Assembly: GCA_030762895.1 (NCBI GenBank)
Contig: CM061069.1
Coordinates: 4,271,178 to 4,335,177 of the forward strand
Direction of reading: 5' to 3'
DNA from: Sophora flavescens
Taxonomy: Eukaryota; Streptophyta; Magnoliopsida; Fabales; Fabaceae
DNA: 64,000 bases
Part shown: positions 44,460 through 59,200 of the stretch, in pieces
Numbering within the stretch: position 1 is the first letter of the stretch
Layout of the letters: every line of letters starts with the position of its first letter
Notes under the pieces: generated by a model
Told to the model about the DNA's origin: nothing
Databases searched by the model: none
Seen by the model: only the letters and a program-made list of their open reading frames with translations
Position numbers and translations under genes: made by a program

Positions 44460-45696
44460 CCTCTATATACATGATGAAATTTCCATTCAAAACCGTGCAA
44501 GTCCTTCGCTATTAAGTCCTGGGTCGGGATTGTTTGGGTCATGTCCTACAATATATAAATGGAAAGCATTAAAAATGAGGAAAAAATGAACTTTTTTTAA
44601 TTAAATATTTGTAATAAGCGAGAGCTAAAGGAAACCCAGAGAGTTAAATACTAATGGTGGTAAGCACTCAATAGCATGCTTCCTCGGAATTGAAAATCCT
44701 CCATGTGTGCTAGTATCGAAGGCAGTTAATATTTTTCAAAACGAGTAATACTTTTGTTTTGGGGGCTCAAGAGGAATTATATCAGGAATTATAGGTTGAG
44801 TTAGCTGCATAAAAAAAATATTATTTTAAAAAAAATTATAAAATGTATCTCATTTTCTCAGCAACTCACTAGATAGACAAGACTATATCATAAAAAGATA
44901 GGAGACACATATATTTTCACAATTGATGCTGGAAGTAAAGTAATATGAGCATAAACCATGGTATGAAAATACCTCCTATGTTATCTTCATCCCGTTTCAC
45001 AAAAATTACCCCCAAAAGTTTGGTACCTCCTATGTTATCTTGCTTTTGTTTCACCAGATTAACCCCAAAAAATTGGATCTTGACATCACCTCGAGAGCTA
45101 CTTGAACAATGTTTTAACTTATCATTATTGGCACTCCCCTAAGATACACATACAACTTATTTATGTTTCCAATATTCTATACATTTATGGTCGGGATCTT
45201 GAGCTTCAATGCCCTAAATAAAGTTTGTAATAAAGGATTAAATCATGATAAAATAGAACATAATTCCAAAGCTACATATTACAAGAGTCATCTATGTTTT
45301 ACCACATCAATCCAAATTAACCCAGCGGTCATTGAATGAACTTGACCATAGCAAGCTATGTTAATCTAGTTTTGTACAACATGGTAAAGATCTGATCCAA
45401 ATTATGTGATTGTAATTCTATATTATAAAATATAGAGAACAATGATATTAATTTCAGCTCAACAAAGGCATGCTATTTTCAAGATTCATGAGTTTGCATT
45501 ACCAGAATAATGGATGGCAAAAGGAATCCAAACATTTCGTTACCGTTAATGCTTTGTCGAAGCTCCAAGGGGGCGGTGGCTCACTTAGACTCCTTTGCTT
45601 CATGATTTCATGTTTTAGTATCTCAAGAACTGTTTCCCAGCACTTACTTATGAAATTATTTGTGATGGTCTCACTTGGATGTTCTTCCATGGTAAC
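44460..45696 (-). pseudogene. Chimeric JMJ + ARF fragment, right arm of the inverted repeat
   Basis: FYRC exon 45,696-45,503 (one base short, so shifted; its last codon before GTAATG is CTG instead of CAG), continuation 45,213-45,157, ARF exon 44,804-44,652, and the best-preserved last ARF exon 44,545-~44,460: DMTQTIPTQDLIAKDLHGFE, WKFHHVYRG, which is clearly ARF B3. Same orientation as block A. Confidence 0.75.
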
Positions 45697-46546
45697 CTGA
45701 AATATATTTTACTGAATGAGATACAAATATACTTCTTATCCATGCAAATAAATATAAATTTAAAACCATGAACTTAAAATATTTAAACAGTTAATCAATA
45801 TTCTCTAGTAACATCATTGAGTTTACTCAACTGAAAATGAAATTATCACTTTGTTTCATTTATATCTTTTCGGATTACCATATTCTATAAATTCAGACAA
45901 CTATACCACAACATAAACTTTCGATTCAATGAAAAATTAGCAGCCACTAAGCCCTCCCGAAAACCTACAATGAAAAATCAAAAGAAGCATAGAAAAAGAC
46001 CACAAAACGGTTATCCAAACAATACATAATGAAACATGTATAACTTACACAATTTAAAATGAATGTAGGACTATTAAGAGAAAAGTAGAGCAAAATAAAG
46101 AAATCTTCCTAGGACCCAAAAAATGAATAGAAGTATAAAAAAAATAGAGAAAATGAAAAGAACCTCCCCCCACCTCGTTAGTATATGACCTACTTGTCCA
46201 TCAATGAAAAACATATCAGTGTTGAAATTTTAGTAGAATCTCTTATAACATGTCATAGTCTTACTTGTAGTGGTAGATTCTCTTTTAGTTTTTTATATGG
46301 CAAAGATCCATACTTAATGCACTTTGGATGAAGCAGGTTTTATCAATGAGTAAAATAAATGAAAGCTGCCTTTTGAAATTTTTTTCTAAAGTAAATGCAA
46401 ATCTTACTTTAATAAAATATAGGGATAGTGTGGTATGTTCTTCAATAATAAAAGCATCCTTAAAAATAAAAGTAACAAAGTGTTGGATTTTGTTACATCT
46501 TTGGGAGTAATAAGCAATCTTTGGATTGGGAAGAAAGAAGACAACG

Positions 46547-47760
46547 ACCATTGAGTAATTGAAATAATTGTTCAAGTTTTGTAGGATTTAATATGTGATT
46601 GCAAGCTTGCATTTTTATGTCTTTGAGTGGGTATCCCACTGACATAGCTTTGAGACAAACCCTCGGTAGGGACTGTTAGGTAAAATAATCAAAAAGTGAC
46701 GACTCTAGCATTCGAACCCCTAATATTGTAGGTAGAACTCACATAGAGATGGTGTACACTTCCACTATGACTAACCACTTCAAGTACATAGAAAATCACC
46801 TTTAATTTGCTAAGATAATGGACAACTACTGGGAAAAAAAGTTAGGTTTATAAAATTTCACATAAACTTATGAAAATGATATTAATGTAAATTACTGACA
46901 TTTAAATACAAAAATAACTTTTTTTTAATATTAATATACATGAATCCGACACTAGTTTTAGATTTCTTCTTTGGCGGACTTTATTGATTTACAAAACTCT
47001 AGTTTTCCAATTACAGTTGCCTATAAGAGAAGCAAAGATGAATTGATTTTGATATACAAGAAAGGAAAAAATATTATAGCGACATAAAAAATAAGCAAAC
47101 ACAAAAATGCACAAAAATGAAAAACTTGTATACATCTGTAAAAATTGGAATTGTAAAAAAAAAGAATAGAATACCATGAAATAAAGCACTAAAAGTAGCA
47201 GATATGCAAGATGCACTGTACATACCATACCCCAAAATCCCGAAACATAGAAATTCAAAGCGTTAGATCCTTATAAAATGAAGGGACTGGAAAATGATGA
47301 AAAAGGCATCACTCACCTTTATTGAGTGGGATGTTGATACCACCATCCCAAATCAAAAGATATGCCTTAGAAAAGGTGTCTATCCGAGCTCGCTATTCGA
47401 AGGTATGTCATTAACAAAATAGATTCTCTCTTGATGTGCTGCCTCTACAGCAAGAAAAATAAGGATGGGCGGAGAGAGAATATGGAGAAAAATGGGAAAT
47501 TAGAGGATAAATGGAGAGAAAAAATTAGAGAGATGAAGAGGATGGAAAATGGAGACTGGATGGACAGAGGGTATAGCTGGAGAGAATTCAAACTTGTGTG
47601 TTGAATCAGAGTTTCCCCACCACAATTTATATATGCTGAAAAGTACAATAAAGGGTAAATTGGTCCTTAAAAAACACGGAAGTGTTTGGTTAGTGGAAAA
47701 TGGAAAATGTGAATTTGGACCTAAAAAATTTCAAATGTCAGTCAAATTAGTTTTTTAAAA
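46547..47760 (-). other. Block B continuation: leader and exon-like pieces, TATA at 47,625-47,633
   Basis: A direct copy of block A 9,020-10,225. It includes the donor GTGAGT near 47,313-47,318, the CT-rich leader (47,600-47,460) and TATATAAAT on the minus strand at 47,625-47,633. No protein recognised. Confidence 0.55.
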
Positions 47761-48956
47761 TAATGTTTAAGGATATTTTAATCTCTATATAGACTATTTT
47801 GACTGAAATTTAATATTTTTGATAATAAAATTGATATTTTTCATTTTTAAGGGACCAAGTGTATCTTCGATTTTTTTTCAAACACCAATTTGAACATTTA
47901 CTTTAAAAAATAATTTGTATAATTAAGATACAAACTTTTAACCTATTAATTTTTCGTAATATTTATGATACTTGTATAATTAATGATCCGTGAATGATTA
48001 ACAGTATAATTTTTTTTATACTAACAATGTATCAAAATTAAACTCTTAAATAAAACTTTAAAAACAAAAGAAAATAGTAAAAGATAAATAGATTTTTTTT
48101 AACAAAACCTAGTACGAATTATTAATATAATTTAGTTGAATACTGAGGATAGCCGTTTAAGAGAATGAGTGTGTATTTTGAGGATATTTTAGTCCCTATA
48201 AAGAAAATTTTGAGTGACATTTGAGATTTTTGAGAATCAAAATGATATTTTTCATTTTTAAGGGACCATTTGTGTCTTTGATTTTTTTTAGACACCAATT
48301 TGAACATTTACTTTAAAAAATAATTTGTATAATTATGATACGAACTTTTGACCTGTTAATTTTCTTAATATTTATCATATTCACATTAATTATATTATAA
48401 AATAATAATATTATATCATTAAAAATATTTTTTATGTAATTAATATCATTGTTAAATTTCTTAATAATTCATTAATTACATGGTTAACCAATCATTAAAA
48501 GTGTCTTACTCTTATTATAACTTTAAAAGTCATACATAAGATGTTTCTGAATGATTAATAGTATAAAAAACTTTATACTAACAACGTATTAAAATGAAAC
48601 TCTTGTACTCTCTCTAATAATATTCTTTTGCTTATAAAAAACAAAAAAACAAAATGAAACTCTTAAAAAAACTTTAAAAACAAAAGAAAGTAAAATATAA
48701 ATAGTATAATTTTTTACCAAAACCTAGTACGGTTTATTAATCTAATTTAATTGAACAAGCTTAAGTTATATGTACACATATTAATGATAGCCATTTAAGA
48801 GAATGGGAGTGCATTTTGAGGATATTTTAGTCCCTATAAAGACAATTTTGACTGACATTTGAGATTTTTGATTATCAAAATCATATTTTTCATTTTTAAG
48901 GGACTAAGTGTGTCTTCGATTTTGAATGTAATTAATATCATTGTTAATCCACTTCC
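47761..48956. repeat. AT-rich imperfect repeats, block B copy
   Basis: Counterpart of 10,230-11,678, with landmarks at about 47,765, 48,180 and 48,817. Shorter because of internal deletions (for example around 47,970 and 48,920). Confidence 0.8.
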
Positions 48957-50240
48957 ATTATATTATTTTCTAACTTAACCTATGTCAATTAATTTCAACC
49001 ATGGTTTATTCTTAAGCAATTAAACAAAACAATTTCCTCTCACTCACTCCCTCGTCTACACGGCTCACAAACACCACTCCCAATCTTAGACAAAATTCCT
49101 TTTCTTTCTATTTCACATTCTAAATCATTTCTTCACAAAACCCAAAGAACTTCATAGTGTTCTTGATAAGTTCTTCATCTCTTTTCAAGTTCTTCAACAA
49201 ACTTCTTCATTTCAAGGTGAGGATCCTATTCCTCATCCTCTTAGCTTTCTTAATCATCCATAAAACTTCCATTTTCATCAAGTTTTCACAAATTTTAATT
49301 CCTAGATCTAGATTTTCAAATAATTCTGGAAAATCATAAAAAAAAATCATTTTAATTTGAGATCAATTTCTATGAACTCTATATGACTTCTACTTTGATT
49401 ATCTAAGAGCATGGAAGCAAAAGAATTTTCCTTCCTATTTTTCTCTACATGGCCTAAACTATGTATGTTTAGGCAAATGAAGTTTTGTTCAATTTTTAAA
49501 AGATGACACTTGATCTTACCTCTCTAATACCTCTAGTTGTTATATCTAGAAGTTTGAAATCAAAAGAAACTCCTAGCCCTATTTTACTATGATGGCCGAA
49601 TCTATGTTCATGTAGGCAAAATGAGTTTTCTTCAATCTTTAATTGGATAATGATTTGTATGAACTATCTAAGGTGTGTAGGTTCTAGATCCAAGAGTCTA
49701 TGAGCAAAAGGATTTTCTATCCTATTTTACTCTTTATGGCCGAAACCTTAACCAAGTGGCTAGAGGATTTTGTTTCATATTTTTGACTTGTAACAATTTA
49801 TCTATGCTAGTTAAGACTATAGTAATTAGGATCCAAAAGATGGAGTTGAGAAAATAATCCAAGCCTATTTTTGATATGTTGGCCGAACCCTAGTCCTTGT
49901 GACTCTAGGTGGATTTTGTTTGATTAATTTATTTTTATGTGATTTGGTTGGAGGTTAACCGATAACCGTGGTGTAGTAACGAGGATCGGAAAGTTCGTGA
50001 ATCCGGATATAAGTTCAGGTGGTAGAAAGAACCATTCCATCGTCGAAACGGATAAATAGTATATAATTTATAATAATGGTGTAAGGCGACCTAAAACCTA
50101 CTAGTGGTCGGGTAATCGACAAAACCAAAATTGTATTGGAAACTACTATGTAGTTCCAATGATGATTTGGGGATTGTAGGTTTATCGCCGTTAGGATAAT
50201 TTTAGAATATTCGATGATGTTTGACTTTATTATTATTGAA
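48957..50240 (+). repeat. Truncated LTR of element C family, block B
   Basis: Starts at the same truncated edge as 11,679 (ACTTCCATTATATTATTTTC) and follows the C LTR to TTATTATTATTGAA (50,240), matching A position ~12,975. There the LTR ends and sequence X of the satellite begins. Its last ~370 bp are also the first module of the array. Confidence 0.9.
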
Positions 50241-53200
50241 ACAACTTCAGAAAATGTGTTCTTTTGATTTGATCTTCTTGGAAACTACTATGTAGTTCCA
50301 ATGATGATTTGGGGATGGTAGGTTTATCGCCGTTAGGATAATTTTAGAATATTCGATGATGTTTGACTTTATTATTATTGAAACAACTTCAGAAAATGTG
50401 TTCTTTTGATTTGATCTTCTGAGATACCATTAATGCCAAAGAGTCGTTCTGTATAAACATTAAATGTTTGGGAACGTTTAGCTTTGACAAGGTTGTCCAA
50501 AAGTACATTTTAATCTGAATCAGTTGTTATATCATAGTAGGCAGCAACAGGCTTCTTGTACTTGCAGCAGAGAGCTTTCCTATTTTAGTGCAACAGTCAG
50601 TTCACTTTCTAGAAAGCACTTTTACTTTGTACTAAAACAGCTAAAAGGTTACTGCCGTGGTACGAAGATTACGTGTTTATTCCTTAAAACCTTGAAACAA
50701 ACGTTCTTTATTCTTTATCCTTTGAGCTATTGTCTAGAGGTCTTCGAGATCCTTAAGTAAGGCATTTAATATGAATAAGATGACTTGGACTTCATTTCTG
50801 ACAAACTGACATTATACCAGGGTTGGACTTCATTTTTGATATGTTGGCCGAACCCTAGTCCTTGTGACTCTAGGTGGATTTTGTTTGATTAATTTATTTT
50901 TATGTGATTTGGTTGGAGGTTAACTGATAACCGTGGTGTAGTAACGAGGATCGGAAAGTTCGTGAATCTGGATATAAGTTCAGGTGGTAGAAAGAACCAT
51001 TCCATCGTCGAAACGGATAAATAGTATATAATTTATAATAATGGTGTAAGGCGACCTAAAACCTACTAGTGGTCGGGTAATCGACAAAACCAAAATTGTA
51101 TTGGAAACTACTATGTAGTTCCAATGATGATTTGGGGATTGTAGGTTTATCGCCGTTAGGATAATTTTAGAATATTCGATGATGTTTGACTTTATTATTA
51201 TTGAAACAACTTCAGAAAATGTGTTCTTTTGATTTGATCTTCTAAGACACCATTAATGCCAAAGAGTCGTTCTGTATAAACATTAAATGCTTGGGAACGT
51301 TTAGCTTTGACAAGGTTGTCCAAGAGTACATTTTAATCTGAATCAGTTGTTATATCATAGTAGGCAGCAGCAGGCATTTTTGTACTTGCAGCAGAGAGCT
51401 TTCCTATTTTAGTGCAACAATCGGTTCACTTTCTAGAAAGCACTTTTACTTTGTACTAAAAACAGCTAAAAGGTTACTTAGTGTGGGTACGAAGATTACG
51501 TGTTTATTCCTTAAAACCTTGAAACAAACGTTCTTTATTCTTTATCCTTTGAGCTATTGTCTACAGGTCTTCGAGATCCTTAAGTAAGGCATTTAATATG
51601 AATAAGATGACTTGGACTTCATTTCTGACAAACTGACATTATACCAGGGTTGGACTTCATTTTTGATATGTTGGCCGAACCCTAGTCCTTGTGACTCTAG
51701 GTGGATTTTGTTTGATTAATTTATTTTTATGTGATTTGGTTGGAGGTTAACTGATAACCGTGGTGTAGTAACGAGGATCGGAAAGTTCGTGAATCCGGAT
51801 ATAAGTTCAGGTGGTAGAAAGAACCATTCCATCGTCGAAACGGATAAATAGTATATAATTTATAATAATGGTGTAAGGCGACCTAAAACCTACTAGTGGT
51901 CGGGTAATCGACAAAACCAAAATTGTATTGGAAACTACTATGTAGTTCCAATGATGATTTGGGGATTGTAGGTTTATCGCCGTTAGGATAATTTTAGAAT
52001 ATTCGATGATGTTTGACTTTATTATTATTGAAACAACTTCAGAAAATGTGTTCTTTTGATTTGATCTTCTTGGAAACTACTATGTAGTTCCAATGATGAT
52101 TTGGGGATGGTAGGTTTATCGCCGTTAGGATAATTTTAGAATATTCGATGATGTTTGACTTTATTATTATTGAAACAACTTCAGAAAATGTGTTCTTTTG
52201 ATTTGATCTTCTGAGACACCATTAATGCCAAAGAGTCGTTCTGTATAAACATTAAATGCTTGGGAACGTTTAGCTTTGACAAGGTTGTCCAAGAGTACAT
52301 TTTAATCTGAATCAGTTGTTATATCATAGTAGGCAGCAGCAGGCTTCTTGTACTTGCAGCAGAGAGCTTTCCTATTTTAGTGCAACAGTCAGTTCACTTT
52401 CTTGAAAGCACTTTTACTTTGTACTAAAACAGTTAAAAGGTTACTGCCGTGGTACGAAGATTACGTGTTTATTCCTTAAAACCTTGAAACAAACGTTCTT
52501 TATTCTTTATCCTTTGAGCTATTGTCTAGAGGTCTTCGAGATCCTTAAGTAAGGCATTTAATATGAATAAGATGACTTGGACTTCATTTCTGACAAACTG
52601 ACATTATACCAGAGTTGGACTTCATTTTTGATATGTTGGCCGAACCCTAGTCCTTGTGACTCTAGGTGGATTTTGTTTGATTAATTTATTTTTATGTGAT
52701 TTGGTTGGAGGTTAATTGATAACCGGGGTGTAGTAACAAGGATCGGAAAGTTCGTGAATCCGGATATAAGTTCAGGTGGTAGAAAGAACCATTCCATCGT
52801 CGAAACAGATAAATAGTATATAATTTATAATAATGGTGTAAGGCGACCTAAAACCTACTAGTGGTCGGGTAATCGACAAAACCAAAATTGTATTGGAAAC
52901 TACTATGTAGTTCCAATGATGATTTGGGGATTGTAGGTTTATCGCCGTTAGGATAATTTTAGAATATTCGATGATGTTTGACTTTTTTATTATTGAAACA
53001 ACTTCAGAAAATGTGTTCTTTTGATTTGATCTTCTTGGAAACTACTATGTAGTTCCAATGATGATTTGGGGATGGTAGGTTTATCGCCGTTAGGATAATT
53101 TTAGAATATTCGATGATGTTTGACTTTATTATTATTGAAACAACTTCAGAAAATGTGTTCTTTTGATTTGATCTTCTGAGACACCATTAATGCCAAAGAG

Positions 53201-56200
53201 TCGTTCTGTATAAACATTAAATTCTTGGGAACGTTTAGCTTTGACAAGGTTGTCCAAGAGTACATTTTAATCTGAATCAGTTGTTATATCATAGTAGGCA
53301 GCAGCAGGCTTCTTGTACTTGCAGCAGAGAGCTTTCCTATTTTAGTGCAACAGTCAGTTCACTTTCTAGAAAGCACTTTTACTTTGTACTAAAACAGCTA
53401 AAAGGTTTCTGCCGTGGTACGAAGATTACGTGTTTATTCCTTAAAACCTTGAAACAAACGTTCTTTATTCTTTATCCTTTGAGCTATTGTCTAGAGGTCT
53501 TCGAGATCCTTAAGTAAGGCATTTAATATGAATAAGATGACTTGGACTTCATTTAAGACAAACTGACATTATACCAGGGTTGGACTTCATTTTTGATATG
53601 TTGGCCGAACCCTAGTCCTTGTGACTCTAGGTGGATTTTGTTTGATTAATTTATTTTTATGTGATTTGGTTGGAGGTTAACTGATAACCGTGGTGTAGTA
53701 ACGAGGATCGGAAAGTTCGTGAATCCGGAAATAAGTTCAGGTGGTAGAAAGAACCATTCCATCGTCGAAACGGATAAATAGTATATAATTTATAATAATG
53801 GTGTAAGGCGACCTAAAACCTACTAGTGGTCGAGAGTGAATCGAACAAAACTCAAAATTGTATTGGAAACTACTATGTAGTTCCAATGATGATTTGGGGA
53901 TTGTAGGTTTATCGCCGTTAGGATAATTTTAGAATATTCGATGATGTTTGACTTTATTATTATTGAAACAACTTCAGAAAATGTGTTCTTTTGATTTGAT
54001 CTTCTAAGACACCATTAATGCCAAAGAGTCGTTCTGTATAAACATTAAATGCTTGGGAACGTTTAGCTTTGACAAGGTTGTACTAGAGTACATTTTAATC
54101 TGAATCGGTTGTTATATCATAGTAGGCGCAGAAGAGGCATTTTTGTACTTGCAATAAGGAGCTTTCCTATTTTAGTGCAACAATCAGTTCACTTTCTAGA
54201 AAGCACTTTTACTTTGTACTAAAACAGCTAAAAGGTTTCTTTGCTGTGGTACGAAGATTACATGTTTATTCCTTAAAACCTTGAAACAAACGTTCTTTAT
54301 TCTTTATCCTTTGAGCTATTGTCTACAGGTCTTGAGAGATCCTTAAGTAAGGCATTTAATATGAATAAGATGACTTGGACTTCATTTAAGACAAACTGAC
54401 ATTATACCAGGGTTGGACTTCATTTTTGATATGTTGGCCGAACCCTAGTCCTTGTGACTCTAGGTGGATTTTGTTTGATTAATTTATTTTTATGTGATTT
54501 GGTTGGAGGTTAACCGATAACCGTGGTGTAGTAACGAGGATCGGAAAGTTCGTGAATCCGGATATAAGTTCAGGTGGTAGAAAGAACCATTCCATCGTCG
54601 AAACGGATAAATAGTATATAATTTATAATAATGGTGTAAGGCGACCTAAAACCTACTAGTGGTCGGGTAATCGACAAAACCAAAATTGTATTGGAAACTA
54701 CTATGTAGTTCCAATGATGATTTGGGGATTGTAGGTTTATCGCCGTTAGGATAATTTTAGAATATTCGATGATGTTTGACTTTATTATTATTGAAACAAC
54801 TTCAGAAAATGTGTTCTTTTGATTTGATCTTCTTGGAAACTACTATGTAGTTCCAATGATGATTTGGGGATGGTATGTTTATCGCCTAGGATAATTTTAG
54901 AATATTCGATGATGTTTGAATTTGTTTTTATTGAAACAACTTAAAAATGTGTTCTTTTGATTTGATCTTCTGAGACACCATTAATGCCAAAGAGTCGTTC
55001 TGTATAAACATTAAATTCTTGGGAACGTTTAGCTTTGACAAGGTTGTCCAAGAGTACATTTTAATCTGAATCAGTTGTTATATCATAGTAGGCAGCAGCA
55101 GGCTTCTTGTACTTGCAGCAGAGAGCTTTCCTATTTTAGTGCAACAGTCAGTTCACTTTCTAGAAAGCACTTTTACTTTGTACTAAAACAGCTAAAAGGT
55201 TTCACTGAGTGGTACGAAGATTACGTGTTTATTCCTTAAAACCTTGAAACAAACGTTCTTTATTCTTTATCCTTTGAGCTATTGTCTAGAGGTCTTCGAG
55301 ATCCTTAAGTAAGGCATTTAATATGAATAAGATGGCTTGGACTTCATTTCTGACAAACTGACATTATACCAGGGTTGGACTTCATTTTTGATATGTTGGC
55401 CGAACCCTAGTCCTTGTGACTCTAGGTGGATTTTGTTTGATTAATTTATTTTTATGTGATTTGGTTGGAGGTTAACTGATAACCGTGGTGTAGTAACGAG
55501 GATCGGAAAGTTCGTGAATCCGGAAATAAGTTCAGGTGGTAGAAAGAACAATTCCATCGTCGAAACGGATAAATAGTATATAATTTATAATAATGGTGTA
55601 AGGCGACCTAAAACCTACTAGTGGTCGGGTAATCGACAAAACCAAAATTGTATTGGAAACTACTATGTAGTTCCAATGATGATTTGGGGATTGTAGGTTT
55701 ATCGCCATTAGGATAATTTTAGAATATTCGATGATGTTTGACTTTATTATTATTGAAACAACTTCAGAAAATGTGTTCTTTTGATTTGATCTTCTAAGAC
55801 ACCATTAATGCCAAAGAGTCGTTCTGTATAAACATTAAATGCTTGGGAACGTTTAGCTTTGACAAGGTTGTCCAAGAGTACATTTTAATCTGAATCAGTT
55901 GTTATATCATAGTAGGCAGCAGCAGGCATTTTTGTACTTGCAGCTGAGAGCTTTCCTATTTTAGTGCAACAGTCAGTTCACTTTCTAGAAAGCACTTTTA
56001 CTTTGTACTAAAACAGCTAAAAGGTTACTGCCGTGGTACGAAGATTACATGTTTATTCCTTAAAACCTTGAAACAAACGTTCTTTATTCTTTATCCTTTG
56101 AGCTATTGTCTACAGGTCTTCGAGATCCTTAAGTAAGGCATTTAATATGAATAAGATGACTTGGACTTCATTTCGACAAATCGACATTATACCAGGGTTG

Positions 56201-59200
56201 GACTTCATTTTTGATATGTTGGCCGAACCCTAGTTCTTGTGACTCTAGGTGGATTTTGTTTGATTAATTTATTTTTATGTGATTTGGTTGGAGGTTAACT
56301 GATAACCGTGGTGTAGTAACGAGGATCGGAAAGTTCGTGAATCCGGATATAAGTTCAGGTGGTAGAAAGAACCATTCCATCGTCGAAACGGATAAATAGT
56401 ATATAATTTATAATAATGGTGTAAGGCGACCTAAAACCTACTAGTGGTCGGGTAATCGACAAAACCAAAATTGTATTGGAAACTACTATGTAGTTCCAAT
56501 GATGATTTGGGGATTGTAGGTTTATCGCCGTTAGGATAATTTTAGAATATTCGATGATGTTTGACTTTATTATTATTGAAACAACTTCAGAAAATGTGTT
56601 CTTTTGATTTGATCTTCTTGGAAACTACTATGTAGTTCCAATGATGATTTGGGGATGGTAGGTTTATCGCCGTTAGGATAATTTTAGAATATTCGATGAT
56701 GTTTGACTTTGTTATTATTGAAACAACTTCAGAAAATGTGTTCTTTTGATTTGATCTTCTGAGACACCATTAATGCCAAAGAGTCGTTCTGTATAAACAT
56801 TAAATTCTTGGGAACGTTTAGCTTTGACAAGGTTGTCCAAGAGTACATTTTAATCTGAATCAGTTGTTATATCATAGTAGGCAGCAGGCTTCTTGTACTT
56901 GCAGCAGAGAGCTTTCCTATTTTAGTGCAACAGTCAGTTCACTTTCTAGAAAGCACTTTTACTTTGTACTAAAACAGCTAAAAGGTTTCTGCCGTGGTAC
57001 GAAGATTACGTGTTTATTCCTTAAAACCTTGAAACAAACGTTCTTTATTCTTTATCCTTTGAGCTATTGTCTAGAGGTCTTCGAGATCCTTAAGTAAGGC
57101 ATTTAATATGAATAAGATGGCTTGGACTTCATTTCTGACAAACTGACATTATACCAGGGTTGGACTTCATTTTTGATATGTTGGCCGAACCCTAGTCCTT
57201 GTGACTCTAGGTGGATTTTGTTTGATTAATTTATTTTTATGTGATTTGGTTGGAGGTTAACTGATAACCGTGGTGTAGTAACGAGGATCGGAAAGTTCGT
57301 GAATCCGGAAATAAGTTCAGGTGGTAGAAAGAACAATTCCATCGTCGAAACGGATAAATAGTATATAATTTATAATAATGGTGTAAGGCGACCTAAAACC
57401 TACTAGTGGTCGGGTAATCGACAAAACCAAAATTGTATTGGAAACTACTATGTAGTTCCAATGATGATTTGGGGATTGTAGGTTTATCGCCATTAGGATA
57501 ATTTTAGAATATTCGATGATGTTTGACTTTATTATTATTGAAACAACTTCAGAAAATGTGTTCTTTTGATTTGATCTTCTAAGACACCATTAATGCCAAA
57601 GAGTCGTTCTGTATAAACATTAAATGCTTGGGAACGTTTAGCTTTGACAAGGTTGTCCAAGAGTACATTTTAATCTGAATCAGTTGTTATATCATAGTAG
57701 GCAGCAGCAGGCATTTTTGTACTTGCAGCAGAGAGCTTTCCTATTTTAGTGCAACAGTCAGTTCACTTTCTAGAAAGCACTTTTACTTTGTACTAAAACA
57801 GCTAAAAGGTTACTGCCGTGGTACGAAGATTACATGTTTATTCCTTAAAACCTTGAAACAAACGTTCTTTATTCTTTATCCTTTGAGCTATTGTCTACAG
57901 GTCTTCGAGATCCTTAAGTAAGGCATTTAATATGAATAAGATGACTTGGACTTCATTTCTGACAAACTGACATTATACCAGGGTTGGACTTCATTTTTGA
58001 TATGTTGGCCGAACCCTAGTCCTTGTGACTCTAGGTGGATTTTGTTTGATTAATTTATTTTTATGTGATTTGGTTGGAGGTTAACTGATAACCGTGGTGT
58101 AGTAACGAGGATCGGAAAGTTCGTGAATCCGGATATAAGTTCAGGTGGTAGAAAGAACCATTCCATCGTCGAAACGGATAAATAGTATATAATTTATAAT
58201 AATGGTGTAAGGCGACCTAAAACCTACTAGTGGTCGGGTAATCGACAAAACCAAAATTGTATTGGAAACTACTATGTAGTTCCAATGATGATTTGGGGAT
58301 TGTAGGTTTATCGCCGTTAGGATAATTTTAGAATATTCGATGATGTTTGACTTTATTATTATTGAAACAACTTCAGAAAATGCGTTCTTTTGATTTGATA
58401 TTCTTGGAAACTACTATGTAGTTCCAATGATGATTTGGGGATGGTAGGTTTATCGCCGTTAGGATAATTTTAGAATATTCGATGATGTTTGACTTTATTA
58501 TTATTGAAACAACTTCAGAAAATGTGTTCTTTTGATTTGATCTTCTGAGACACCATTAATGCCAAAGAGTCGTTCTGTATAAACATTAAATGCTTGGGAA
58601 CGTTTAGCTTTGACAAGGTTGTCCAAGAGTACATTTTAATCTGAATCAGTTGTTATATCATAGTAGGCAGTAGCAGGCTTCTTGTACTTGCAGCAGAGAG
58701 CTTTCCTATTTTAGTGCAACAATACGGTTCACTTTCTAGAAAGCACTTTTACTTTGTACTAAAACAGCTAAAAGGTTACTTGCTGTGTGGTACGAAGATT
58801 ACGTGTTTGTTCCTTAAAACCTTGAAACAAACGTTCTTTATTCTTTATCCTTTGAGCTATTGTCTAGAGGTCTTCGAGATCCTTAAGTAAGGCATTTAAT
58901 ATGAATAAGATGACTTGGACTTCATTTCTGACAAACTGACATTATACCAGAGTTGGACTTCATTTTTGATATGTTGGCCGAACCCTAGTCCTTGTGACTC
59001 TAGGTGGATTTTGTTTGATTAATTTATTTTTATGTGATTTGGTTGGAGGTTAACTGATAACCGTGGTGTAGTAACGAGGATCGGAAAGTTCGTGAATCCG
59101 GATATAAGTTCAGGTGGTAGAAAGAACCATTCCATCGTCGAAACGGATAAATAGTATATAATTTATAATAATGGTGTAAGGCGACCTAAAACCTACTAGT

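Larger units (their letters stand above)
42209..46546. repeat. Large inverted repeat of the JMJ/ARF unit, ~2.1-kb arms
   Basis: Left arm 42,209-~44,324 is the reverse complement of right arm ~44,356-46,546. Anchors: CGTTGTCTTCTTTCTTCCC at 42,209 against its complement ending 46,546; FYRC start 43,110 (plus) against 45,690 (minus); ARF exon 43,982-44,133 against 44,804-44,652. The centre is CATAGAAT ... ATTCTATG with ~30 bp between. Arms differ by indels, including ~140 bp missing from the left arm at the last ARF exon and extra DNA near 42,570-42,640. A transcript across it would fold into a long hairpin. Confidence 0.9.
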
